64,000 nt of DNA from Nonomuraea rubra (GTDB taxonomy: Bacteria > Actinomycetota > Actinomycetes > Streptosporangiales > Streptosporangiaceae). Under the pieces are notes generated by a model, which saw only the letters and a program-made list of their open reading frames with translations, did no database searches and was not told the DNA's origin. Made by a program: the position numbers and the translations under genes. Positions within the stretch are counted from its first letter, which is position 1. Each line of letters begins with the position of its first letter. The stretch covers positions 7,175,001 through 7,239,000 of the forward strand of contig NZ_JACHMI010000001.1 in assembly GCF_014207985.1 (NCBI RefSeq). Direction: 5' to 3'. Below are positions 54,007 to 62,440 of this stretch, one piece after another.

Positions 54007-55610
54007 AAGCCGAGGTCCCGGCGTTGACGCATGCGGCCGTCGCTGCCGAGCTCGATGACCGTGTCGACGCCGATCCGCTCGAGGAACGCGAAATCGTGGC
54101 TGACGACGACCAGGGCCCCGCGGTACGCGTCGAGGGCCTCGGCGAGCTGCTCGACGCTGGCGATGTCGAGGTTGTTGGTGGGCTCGTCCAGGACCAGCAG
54201 CTGAAGCGGGGGCTCCGACAGGAGGAGCCGCGCGAGGGAGACGCGGAACCGCTCGCCGCCGGAGAGCGTACGCACCGGACGATCGGCGCTGTCGCCCCGC
54301 AGGAGAAGCCGCGCGAGCTGGTTGCGGATCGTGCCCGCCGGCGTCCCGGGGGCGACCGACTGCACGTTCGCCATCGCGCTCGCATCGTCGTCGAGCCCGT
54401 CGAGACGCTGCGGGAGGTAGCCGGCGAGCTCGGTCAGGAGCTGCCCGTGCGGCCGGCCGGGCGTGGGAGCCGTACCGCGGACGAGCTGCTCGATCAGGGT
54501 CGACTTCCCGGTGCCGTTCGCCCCGACGAGCGCGACCCGCTCCGGCCCCTGGATCACGAACGTGCGGTCCTGGTCATGCAGGTTCGCCAGGCGCCTTCCG
54601 CGCGGGACGTCCGGGTCGGGCAGGACGAGGCTGATGTGCTCCTCTTCGCGTACGCGGGCGTCCGCTGCGTCCAGTGCGGCCTGCGCCGCCTGGACCTTGT
54701 CGTCGAGTGTGGAGCGCAACGAGCCCGCGGACGCCTGGGCCTTGCTGGCGCGGTTGCCCGCGAGGATCTTCGGGATGCCGCCGTCCTTCTGGGTCTTCTT
54801 CGCGGTGCGCTCCCTGCGCGCCAGCTTCGTCTCCGCCTCGACACGCTGCCGCTTCTCGACCTTGAGCGCCTGCTGGGCCGACCGCGCGGCCTGGACCGCC
54901 GCCGCCTGCTCCTGCTCCTGGTGCTCCTTCCAGGCGCTGTACGGGCCGCCGAAGGTGTCGAGGGTGCCGCCGTACAGCTCGGTGGTGTTGTCCATGTGCT
55001 CCAGCAGTTCGAGGTCGTGGCTGACCACGACGAGGGTGCCCGGCCACTGGTCGACGAAGTCGGCGAGCTTGGCGCGGGTGGGCCGGTCGAGGTTGTTCGT
55101 GGGCTCGTCGAGCAGGGTGATGGGAGTGCGGCGGATGCGCAGCCCGGTGATGGCGATGAGCATCGCCTCTCCGCCGGAGACCTCGGCCACGCGGCGGCCG
55201 AGGTCTCCGGCGGAGAATCCGATCTGGTGCAGGGCCTGGTCGGCGCGGGACTCGATGTCCCAGTCATCGCCGATCGTGTCGAAGTGGCGCTGGTCGACGT
55301 CGCCGGACTCGATGGCCCGCATCGCGGCGATGATCTGATCGATCCCGAGGAGCTCGGCGATCGTGGCTTCTCGCCGGAGCGTGAGCGTCTGAGGCAGGTA
55401 GCCGACCTCGCCGATGGTGTCGATCTGGCCGGCGGTCGGCTGCAGGAGGCCCGCGATCAGCCGCAGCAGCGTCGACTTCCCTGCGCCGTTGCGGCCGATC
55501 AAGCCGGTACGGCCGGTGCTGAACGTGCCGTTGACGCCCGAGAGCGCCACGGTGCCGTCCGGCCATTCGAAGGTCAGATCGTGGAAGGTGATGGCGGACT
55601 TCGTGGACAT
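53988..55610 (-). CDS. ABC-F ATPase, probable ribosome-protection protein
   Basis: Soluble protein of 540 residues with two ABC ATPase domains and no membrane spans. Domain 1 has Walker A GRNGAGKS and LSGGE-like VSGGEAM; domain 2 has GANGTGKS and LSGGERF. Both have LDEPTNNLD Walker B regions. The linker (about 225-320) is charged and helical (EKRQRVEAETKLARRERTAK), as in antibiotic-resistance ABC-F proteins that enter the ribosomal E site. Such proteins confer resistance to macrolide-, lincosamide- or pleuromutilin-type drugs, or tune translation. The ATG at 55610 lacks a close ribosome site; a short leader frame precedes it. Confidence 0.9.
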   Translation of the reverse strand: MSTKSAITFHDLTFEWPDGTVALSGVNGTFSTGRTGLIGRNGAGKSTLLRLIAGLLQPTAGQIDTIGEVGYLPQTLTLRREATIAELLGIDQIIAAMRAIESGDVDQRHFDTIGDDWDIESRADQALHQIGFSAGDLGRRVAEVSGGEAMLIAITGLRIRRTPITLLDEPTNNLDRPTRAKLADFVDQWPGTLVVVSHDLELLEHMDNTTELYGGTLDTFGGPYSAWKEHQEQEQAAAVQAARSAQQALKVEKRQRVEAETKLARRERTAKKTQKDGGIPKILAGNRASKAQASAGSLRSTLDDKVQAAQAALDAADARVREEEHISLVLPDPDVPRGRRLANLHDQDRTFVIQGPERVALVGANGTGKSTLIEQLVRGTAPTPGRPHGQLLTELAGYLPQRLDGLDDDASAMANVQSVAPGTPAGTIRNQLARLLLRGDSADRPVRTLSGGERFRVSLARLLLSEPPLQLLVLDEPTNNLDIASVEQLAEALDAYRGALVVVSHDFAFLERIGVDTVIELGSDGRMRQRRDLGFSALTG

Positions 55611-55636
55611 GGGTGGTGTTGTCTTCCTTCTTCCCG

Positions 55637-55723
55637 TCAGCCGCGCGGGGAGGCGACGAGGACCGGTTCGGTGTTGACGGCGGATGACGCTGACGCGGAA
55701 CAGCTCCGGCCGGGAGCCCGCAT
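55637..55723 (-). promoter_or_regulatory. Possible leader peptide upstream of the ABC-F gene
   Basis: A 28-codon frame starts with ATG at 55723 and stops 26 nt before the ABC-F start. Several drug-resistance ABC-F genes are controlled by ribosome stalling on such leader peptides. No ribosome site is visible ahead of it, so it is only a candidate. Confidence 0.3.
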
Positions 55724-55746
55724 GAAGCAGGTGGTCAGGACAGTGC

Positions 55747-55938
55747 TCACGTGGCATCACCCGCCGGAGGCAGGACCTGACGGCCCCGGTAGACGCCGCA
55801 GTGCCGGCACGCGCGGTGCGGCGGGGTGGGCTTGCCGCAGGCGGGATTCGCGCAGGTGGTGAGCGCCGGGACGCTCGCCTTCCACTGAGCGCGACGGTGG
55901 CGGGCGCGGGAACGTGACGTGCGGTGCTGCATGGCCAT
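55747..55938 (-). CDS. rpmF: Ribosomal protein L32 paralogue, zinc-binding type
   Basis: Basic protein of 63 residues matching bL32 ([20 protein letters not shown], then [16 protein letters not shown]). Four cysteines, Cys29, Cys34, Cys44 and Cys47, form the zinc ribbon, so it is the zinc-containing form. The first residues (MAMQHRT) differ from the usual MAVPKRK. AAAGG lies 4 nt before the ATG. It sits alone upstream of the ABC-F gene on the same strand, far from the usual rpmF context, so it is probably an accessory copy. Confidence 0.9.
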   Translation of the reverse strand: MAMQHRTSRSRARHRRAQWKASVPALTTCANPACGKPTPPHRACRHCGVYRGRQVLPPAGDAT

Positions 55939-56436
55939 GGGCCTTTCGTGAAGGGTTGCGAACGCCAGGGAACCGGCGGGACAACCGACCACGGGCCGTG
56001 AGTCACTGCGGCAGGAGATTCGATCAGGGGTTGCCGGGGACACCATCTGCGGGCGGCACTGGGCCGCTGCCCGGGTGCCGGGCGATGGATGGGCACGGGG
56101 GATCGAAGTCGCGCGTTCGCAGGCACAACCAGGGACCGGGGTCGGCGCGGTGCGAACGTGCCGGCAGGCTCAACGCAGAGGTGTCAACGCCTCGGACGGG
56201 CGGACTCACGCTGCTGCGCTGGAGGAACGGTCATTCACCGGCGTGGGCCTTACCCACGCGGACGAAAGCCACCGGCAGTTCGGTGGCTAGATTCTGTCGA
56301 CCTCGATCTCCATGGCACTCATCGTAACAAGGATCTCTCGTGGGCCGAACCCGGACGGTCGCGCGACCGCGGCGTACGGCACCACGGCGGGGACGATTTC
56401 GCGGTGGCGCTCGTTCTGCACGACGGGGGTGATGTG
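55939..56436. other. Intergenic interval between L32 and the TPR gene
   Basis: About 500 nt without a supported gene. An upstream extension of the TPR frame begins at 56089, but it has no homology and the repeats start after 56437. Confidence 0.4.
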
Positions 56437-59286
56437 ATGTTCTCCGGAAAGATGGGGGCGGAGGCGCTGGCGGAGCAGGGCGAGGCTCACCGCCTCGAAG
56501 GACGCCACGCCGAAGCGATCGACCACTTCACACGCGCCATCGAGCTCGCGCCAGGCTACGCCTACGCCTGGGGTTCGCGCGGCCAGGCGTACTGGGCTCT
56601 GGAGCGTGAGGCGGAGGCGCTGGCGGACCTCGACCGCGCCATCGAGCTCGACCCGGAACTCGGCTGGCCGAGCATCGAACGGGCGCTGATCGCCCGCGAG
56701 ACCGGTCGTTACGGGGAGGCCCTGGAGGTCCTGACCCGCGCGATCGAGGTCGATCCCGGCTTCTGGGAGGCCTGGGCCGACCGCGGGGCCGTGCGCTACA
56801 GGATGGACGACTACCAGGCCGCGCTCGCGGATCTGGACAAGGCGCTCGAACTCGGCGGCGAGCAGCCCTTCACCCTGCGCTACCGCGGGCTGGCCTGCTG
56901 GTTGCTGGACCGTGACGACGAGGCGCTCGCCCTGCTCACCCGCGCCATCGAGCTCGACGACGAGGAGGAGCGGGCCTACTACGACCGGGGCAGGATGCAC
57001 GCGTTCGCCGAGCGGTACGAGCCGGCGCTGGCCGACTTCGGCCGCGCCCTCGAACTGGATCCCGGCTACGTGTCCGCCATGGTGGCGCGCGGTCGTGTCC
57101 ACCGCCGCATGGGCAACGTGGAGGAGGCGCTGGCCGACTTCACCCGGGCGATCCGCCGTGACCACGAACACGTCGGAGCACACCTCGAACGGTCGCGGGC
57201 CTACACCAGGATCGGCAGGTACGCGGAGGCGATCACGGATCTGACCCGGGCGATCGAGCTCGATCCGGACGATCCCACGGCCTATGTCGAACGCTCCCTC
57301 TGCTACCAGGCCGAGGAGGAATCCGAGAAGGCGATCGCCGACCTGACCCGCGCCATCGAGCTCGGCACCGACTTCGGCAAGTCCTACCTCTACCGTGGCG
57401 ACATCTACCGTGGCCTGGATCGCCACGACGAGGCCATGGCCGACTACGACCACTACATCGCGCGCTTCCCGGGCGACTGCGCCGGTTATCGCGAGCGCGG
57501 CCACCTCCACGACCGGCTGGACCGTACCGAGCAGGCACTGGCGGATCTGACCCGCGCCATCGAGCTCGACCCGGACGACGCCGACGCCTACGCCTATCGC
57601 GGGGAGGTCTCGTGGGCGACCCGCCCCGAGGAGGCGGTGGCGGACTTCACCCGGGCCATCGAGCTGGAACCGGACGACTACTGGCATCACGCCAGCCGCG
57701 GCGTCCTGCTGGACACGATGGGACGCCATGAGCAGGCACGGGCGGACCTGACCACGGCGATCGAGCTCGACTCCGCGAACGCGTACGCCTTCAAGGCCCG
57801 CGCTGACGTCCACCTGAGCCTGGGAGCGTACGAGGAGGCGATAGCCGACCTGGACCGGGCGCTCGAACTCGATCCCGGGCGGGCGACCGCGCACTTTCTG
57901 CGCGGCAAGGCCCTGTACTACCTGGACCGCAACGAGGAGGCGCTGTCGGCGCTGGACAAGGCGATCGCCCGCGAAGGTGACGACGCCGACCACATCCTGC
58001 TGCGGGGCAGCGTGCTGAAGGACATGGACCGCTATGCGGAGGCGCTGGCCGACCTCGACCGAGCGCTGGCTCTCGACCCCATGCAAAGCCTGGCCTACAC
58101 CGAGCGGGGAGACGTCTACTACTATCTCGGCCGCTACGAGGAGGCGCTGAGGGACCAGGACGTGGCGATCGAGCTCGACCCGGACAACGCCCTCGCCCTG
58201 TACAGCCGCGGGTTCACCCACTCGATGCTGGACCGGCACGAGGAGGCGGTCGCGGACCTGTCCAGGGCCATCGAACTCGGCGCCGACACCGTCCCGGGGC
58301 GCGTGGCGCGGGGCCGGAGCCAGGCGTCGATGCAGCGGCACGAGGCGGCGATAGCCGACTTCGACCACGTGCTCGGGTCGGATCCCGGCCATGTGCACGC
58401 CCTGGTCTCCCGCGGCATGGCCCACCTCGACCTGCACCGCTACGAGGAGGCGCTGGCGGACTTCGACCGGGCGCTCGAACTCGACCCCGACCTCGACCAC
58501 GTCGAGGAGCTGCGCGACCACCTGGCCGTGGCGCTGCTCGACCCCGCGGAGATGTTCACGTTGTTCGCGCATTCCCTGATGGCAGGCACGTGGTCGCGTG
58601 CGAGCGAGGATCCGGAGGAGTTCGTCGAGGCGCTGGACGGCTGGGCGAGCCTCTGGCGGATCGCCGGGGACGAGGACGTCCGCGCGAAGGAGTTCGAAGA
58701 GCTGGACCGGGCAATCGCGGAGGACCCCGGCGATGTCCTCGCCCTGGCCTCCCGGGCGCTGCTGCACCGCGCGGCCGGCCGCTACCAGGCGGTGCTGACG
58801 GATCTCGACCGGGTCCTGAGCGTCGAACCGGACAGCCGGTGGGCGCTCGGCCTCAGGCGGGCGGCCCAGTTCGACGGCGGGCGGCCCGATGAGGAGGCGT
58901 CCGAGTTCGACTGGGCGTACCGGCTCTATCACATGGGGCTGCCGAGCGCGCTCGAGGTGATGTGCGCGATGGCGTTGGCGGAAGATCCCGAGTATCTGCT
59001 GGGCGTCATGCGCGCGGACCTGCTCAGGAAGGAACGGCGGGTCGTCACGGGACGTGCCGGCGCCGCCGCCGAGCTGCTCGAACTGGCCAAGGCGTACGCG
59101 TACGCGGGGCCGGAGGAGGAGATGGAGCGGGTGCACGCGTCGGCCAGGCGGCAGCCCGACTACGACGCCGCGAAGGCCGCCTGCGTCGCCGCGGCCAGGG
59201 ACACCGTGAGCCAGGCCGAGGCGGGCGGCGAGGAGTTCCCGTATGTCCGCAGGATGAGACGCCTGCTGGCACTGCTGCTGGAGTGA
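56437..59286 (+). CDS. Large TPR-repeat protein
   Basis: Protein of 949 residues made almost entirely of 34-residue TPR repeats. More than twenty copies run from residue 8 to about 690, with the recurrent ALADLDRAIELDP signature. A less regular helical segment follows (about 700-949), including a weak repeat pair near 760-800. There is no signal peptide, enzyme domain or membrane span, so it is a cytoplasmic scaffold. I chose the ATG at 56437, which has GGGGGTGAT just upstream. Regular repeats of this length are unusual and the gene stands alone, so its partner is unknown. Confidence 0.88.
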   Translation: MFSGKMGAEALAEQGEAHRLEGRHAEAIDHFTRAIELAPGYAYAWGSRGQAYWALEREAEALADLDRAIELDPELGWPSIERALIARETGRYGEALEVLTRAIEVDPGFWEAWADRGAVRYRMDDYQAALADLDKALELGGEQPFTLRYRGLACWLLDRDDEALALLTRAIELDDEEERAYYDRGRMHAFAERYEPALADFGRALELDPGYVSAMVARGRVHRRMGNVEEALADFTRAIRRDHEHVGAHLERSRAYTRIGRYAEAITDLTRAIELDPDDPTAYVERSLCYQAEEESEKAIADLTRAIELGTDFGKSYLYRGDIYRGLDRHDEAMADYDHYIARFPGDCAGYRERGHLHDRLDRTEQALADLTRAIELDPDDADAYAYRGEVSWATRPEEAVADFTRAIELEPDDYWHHASRGVLLDTMGRHEQARADLTTAIELDSANAYAFKARADVHLSLGAYEEAIADLDRALELDPGRATAHFLRGKALYYLDRNEEALSALDKAIAREGDDADHILLRGSVLKDMDRYAEALADLDRALALDPMQSLAYTERGDVYYYLGRYEEALRDQDVAIELDPDNALALYSRGFTHSMLDRHEEAVADLSRAIELGADTVPGRVARGRSQASMQRHEAAIADFDHVLGSDPGHVHALVSRGMAHLDLHRYEEALADFDRALELDPDLDHVEELRDHLAVALLDPAEMFTLFAHSLMAGTWSRASEDPEEFVEALDGWASLWRIAGDEDVRAKEFEELDRAIAEDPGDVLALASRALLHRAAGRYQAVLTDLDRVLSVEPDSRWALGLRRAAQFDGGRPDEEASEFDWAYRLYHMGLPSALEVMCAMALAEDPEYLLGVMRADLLRKERRVVTGRAGAAAELLELAKAYAYAGPEEEMERVHASARRQPDYDAAKAACVAAARDTVSQAEAGGEEFPYVRRMRRLLALLLE

Positions 59287-59325
59287 GCGCCGTCGGAGAG
59301 CTCACAGGGTATCAAGTTACAAATT

Positions 59326-59355
59326 TTGACATCTGTTACCGATCCCCCTTAGCGT
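59326..59355 (+). promoter_or_regulatory. Promoter for a leaderless transcript
   Basis: TTGACA (59326-59331), 18 nt, TAGCGT (59350-59355). The ATG of the aldo/keto reductase remnant begins 8 nt after the -10 element, and no ribosome site is present, so the message is probably leaderless. Confidence 0.6.
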
Positions 59356-59362
59356 TTCTCGC

Positions 59363-59701
59363 ATGGAGCAGGGAACATTCGGCGCCGACGTCTGTGTGGG
59401 GGCGGTCGGGCTCGGTTGTGCAGGCATGTCCGGCGCGTACGGACCCAGCGCCGCCGAACCGAGCACCTCCCGCGGCGACGCGGTCGCGCAGCTCGCGATC
59501 GTGTGGGGGCTCGCGCAGGGGCGCGACATCGTCGCGCTGGCCGGGGCCGGCCGGCCGCACCGCATCACCGAGGCGGTGGACGCCGCCGGTCTGCGGCCGA
59601 TCGAGGCCGACCTGGACACGGTCGAGCAGGCCGCGGGCGAACGCGACGCCCCCGCCCTGCTCTCGCTCCTGGACAGCGAGCGAACGGGCGGCAGGCCCTG
59701 A
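59363..59701 (+). CDS. Internally deleted aldo/keto reductase-like protein
   Basis: Open frame of 112 residues in which the first 29 match the start of an aldo/keto reductase (TFGAD, VGAVGLGCAGMSGAYGP) and residues about 37-112 match its C-terminal end (AVAQLAIVWGLAQGRDIVAL, then AVDAAGLRPIEADLDTVEQA). About 200 central residues, including the catalytic Asp/Tyr/Lys/His set, are missing, yet the frame is intact. Its stop overlaps the TetR start (TGATG). It cannot be an active reductase; it may persist as a translated leader for the TetR gene. Confidence 0.75.
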   Translation: MEQGTFGADVCVGAVGLGCAGMSGAYGPSAAEPSTSRGDAVAQLAIVWGLAQGRDIVALAGAGRPHRITEAVDAAGLRPIEADLDTVEQAAGERDAPALLSLLDSERTGGRP

Positions 59702-60300
59702 TGCCCGCCCGGACCCCGCTGGACGAGAACGCGATCCTGGCGGCCACCGAGGAGATCCTGCGCCGCCACGGGCCGGACAAGGCGACCGTCGTCGACGTCG
59801 CCCGGGCGCTCGGGGTCAGCCACGCCGCCGTCTACAAGCACTTCCCCTCCAAGCAGGCGCTGCGCGAGGCCGTGACCCGGCGCTGGCTCGACCGCAACCG
59901 CGATGCCCTCGCCGTCATCGCCGCCGACAGCGCGGTCCCGCCGGCGCAGCGGCTGCGTAGCTGGCTGCACGCCGTCCTGGCCGGGAAGCAGGCCAAGATT
60001 CGCGAGGACCCGGAGCTGTTCGCCGCCTACGGAATCCTCGCGGCCGCGCACAGCAGCGTCGCCACCGACCACGTCGCCGACCTCCTGGGCCAGCTGACGG
60101 CCATCATCGCCGACGGCGCCGCCGACGGCAGCTTTCGGGCCGAGGACGCGGAGGCCACCGCCCGCGTGGTCTTCAACGCCACCGCCAAGTTCCACCACCT
60201 CGCCCACGCGGCCGAATGGCAGGACCCCGGCATCGGCGCCGAGCTCGACGAGGTGTGCAGCCTGCTGCTCGATGGCCTGCACGCCCCCGCATCGCCGTAG
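59701..60300 (+). CDS. TetR-family transcriptional regulator
   Basis: Repressor of 199 residues. The helix-turn-helix is at about 8-55 (KATVVDVARALGVSHAAVYK HFPSK region), followed by an all-helical ligand domain. Translation is coupled to the preceding reductase remnant by a shared base (TGATG). The quinone oxidoreductase gene starts 91 nt downstream on the same strand and is a likely target or partner. The inducer is unknown. Confidence 0.9.
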   Translation: MPARTPLDENAILAATEEILRRHGPDKATVVDVARALGVSHAAVYKHFPSKQALREAVTRRWLDRNRDALAVIAADSAVPPAQRLRSWLHAVLAGKQAKIREDPELFAAYGILAAAHSSVATDHVADLLGQLTAIIADGAADGSFRAEDAEATARVVFNATAKFHHLAHAAEWQDPGIGAELDEVCSLLLDGLHAPASP

Positions 60301-60391
60301 CCGAACCGGGCCGACCACCCGCCGCGACTCGTCAGCGAGCGCGGCCGGCCCTGCCCATCGCCACCAAACGAATGAGGAGTGACGCACGACC

Positions 60392-61336
60392 ATGGTTCAG
60401 GCAATCGGAGTGACGCACCCAGGCGGGCCGGACGCTCTCGGCGAGCTCGACCTGGCGGCCGAACCGATCGGTCCCGGTCAGGTCAGGATCCGGGTGAGCA
60501 GCGCCACGGTGAACCCGACGGACGCGCTGATCCGTTCTCGTCCACGACAGGACGCGGCGGACGCGGCGGACGCGGTGCGAGTGCCGGGCATGGAGGTGGC
60601 CGGCGTGATCACCGAGATCGGCCCGGCCGTCGACCGCCCGCTCGCGATCGGGGACGCCGTCATGGCCATCGTGGTGCCCTCGGGTGAGCACGGCGGCTAC
60701 CGGGCAGACGTCGTCGTTCCGGCCCGTTCGGCCGCGAAGATCCCGGCCGGGCTCTCGGACGTCCAGGCCGCCACCCTCCCGATGAACGGGCTCACCGCCC
60801 GGCTCGCACTCGACACGCTGGCGCTCCCTGCCGGCGCGACGGTCGCCGTCACCGGCGCCGCCGGCACCGTCGGCGGGTACGTCGTCCAGCTCGCCAAGCT
60901 GGCAGGGCTGGGCGTCATCGCCGACGCCGCCCGGCAGGACGAGACCTTCGTCCGCGAGTGCGGCGCCGACGAGGTCGTGCCGCGGGGGGACGATTTCGCC
61001 GCAACGGTCCGCCGCCACCACCCGGAGGGCGTCGACGGGCTCGTCGACGCCGCCGTGCTGGATGCCGCCGTGCTCCCTGCCGTCAAGGACGGCGGCACCG
61101 TCGTCACCGTCCGCGGTTACCGGGGTGACGGGACCGGCCGGGTCCGCGTCGCGCCCATCTTCGTCCGCGACTACGTCGAGGCCGCGGCCGAGCTCGACCG
61201 CCTCGCCGAGCTCGCCGGCGCGGAACGGCTCACCGTCCGCGTGGCCGGCGAACTGCCCGCCTCCCGAGCCGCCGACGCGCATCACTCACTCGAACGGCAC
61301 GGCGTCCGCGGGCGGTTCGTCCTGCGGTTCGGCTGA
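60392..61336 (+). CDS. Quinone oxidoreductase-like MDR protein
   Basis: NADPH-dependent oxidoreductase of 314 residues in the zinc-free medium-chain dehydrogenase family. An N-terminal GroES-like domain (IGVTHPGGPDALGELDLA, VPGMEVAGVITEIG) precedes a Rossmann domain with VAVTGAAGTVGGYVVQLAKL. The zinc ligands of alcohol dehydrogenases are missing. Such enzymes reduce quinones or enones and often lie next to TetR regulators, as here. GAGGAG lies about 15 nt before the ATG, slightly far. Confidence 0.9.
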   Translation: MVQAIGVTHPGGPDALGELDLAAEPIGPGQVRIRVSSATVNPTDALIRSRPRQDAADAADAVRVPGMEVAGVITEIGPAVDRPLAIGDAVMAIVVPSGEHGGYRADVVVPARSAAKIPAGLSDVQAATLPMNGLTARLALDTLALPAGATVAVTGAAGTVGGYVVQLAKLAGLGVIADAARQDETFVRECGADEVVPRGDDFAATVRRHHPEGVDGLVDAAVLDAAVLPAVKDGGTVVTVRGYRGDGTGRVRVAPIFVRDYVEAAAELDRLAELAGAERLTVRVAGELPASRAADAHHSLERHGVRGRFVLRFG

Positions 61337-61430
61337 CGGTGATGAGGTAGCGGAGTTCCGGCACCAGCGGAATCCCGCCGGCCTCGATGTTCGTGACTTT
61401 GGGCGCCACCCCTCGGTGGGGGCGGGACGC

Positions 61431-61865
61431 ATGGGTCAGAATGTGCCGATGACGATCTCCGCTGACGACTCCGGTCCTGTCCGGATCGTGACGGCCGTCC
61501 TTCGCGACGGCGATCGGGTGTTGCTGTGTCATCGAAGCGCCGGACGCCGTTGGTATCCGGACGTGTGGGACCTGCCGGGCGGCCATGTCGAGGAGGGGGA
61601 GGATCCGAGGGAGAGCCTCGTCCGCGAGCTTCGGGAGGAGCTGGGAATCAGGGCGTCGAAGCCGTCCGGCCCGCCGATGCACGAGATCCGGACCGCGACG
61701 TTCTACATGCAGATCTGGCTGGTCGGCAGCTGGACCGGAACACCGGTCAACGCCGCGCCGGACGAGCACGACGCAGTGGCGTGGTTCGAGAGGCCCGGCC
61801 TTGACGGCCTGCGTCTCGCCCATGAGCCGTATCTCTCGATGCTCACCGCCGTGCTCGCCACGTGA
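61431..61865 (+). CDS. Nudix hydrolase
   Basis: Hydrolase of 144 residues acting on nucleoside diphosphates linked to another group. The Nudix box is complete at about 51-73: GHVEEGEDPRESLVRELREE followed by LG. VWDLPGG precedes it. The start could be the ATG at 61431 or the in-frame ATG at 61449; neither has a strong ribosome site. No partner gene; substrate unknown. Confidence 0.9.
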   Translation: MGQNVPMTISADDSGPVRIVTAVLRDGDRVLLCHRSAGRRWYPDVWDLPGGHVEEGEDPRESLVRELREELGIRASKPSGPPMHEIRTATFYMQIWLVGSWTGTPVNAAPDEHDAVAWFERPGLDGLRLAHEPYLSMLTAVLAT

Positions 61866-61913
61866 CGTCGCTCCGGAGGCTGGGGTGCCCGCTCATCGGC
61901 AGATCCGTGCACG

Positions 61914-62436
61914 ATGAACGGGCGCCGGCGCGCGTCCCGGAGAGCAATGGGTTCCAGCACACGTTCGCGGTATCGCCGGCCGGCCGCCGACACGGCCGAG
62001 CATCCCGACCGCCCCGTCTTCGTGCTGGCGCACCTCCACACGCCCAACAACCTCTCCACCTCGGTCCGGCAGGACGGCGGCTCCACCACGGTCAACGCCC
62101 CGCCGCTCACGTACTTCGAGATGGAGAGCGGGGTCGGCGGCGACAGCACGCCGAACGACGCGGGCGACAACGCGCAGACCGCCGTCGTGCAGGTCCGCGG
62201 CAGCGTCGTCACGATCCGGAACTACGACCTGCGGGCCGGCAGGTGGATCGACCAGACGTGGACGTGGGATGTCGCGAAGGCGGTCGAGGACCCGGAACAC
62301 CGGTTCCCGTACTACCTCGTGCCCATGCCCAGGACCCCGTGGCCGTGAGCTCTCCGGGCTGAAGCCGAACACCGAGTACGAGGTGCGTGTCAGCCCGGTC
62401 AACACGTGGGGCGCCGCGCTGACGCCCGCTCGGGCC
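61914..62436 (+). pseudogene. Debris of a calcineurin-like phosphoesterase with FN3 domain
   Basis: One frame (to 62348) reads VFVLAHLHTPNNLSTSV, then LTYFEMESGVGGDSTPND and IRNYDLRAGRWIDQTWTW, as in the C-terminal part of secreted metallophosphoesterases. After a frame change, LSGLKPNTEYEVRVSPVNTW matches a fibronectin type III domain. The N-terminal metal-binding half is missing. Confidence 0.55.
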
Positions 62437-62440
62437 CTGC

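Noticed and set aside
56287..59136. Minus-strand open frame of 949 codons antisense to the TPR gene
   Set aside because: It mirrors the TPR gene almost codon for codon. High GC at third positions keeps the antisense frame open; the translation has no domain and the repeats are clear on the plus strand.
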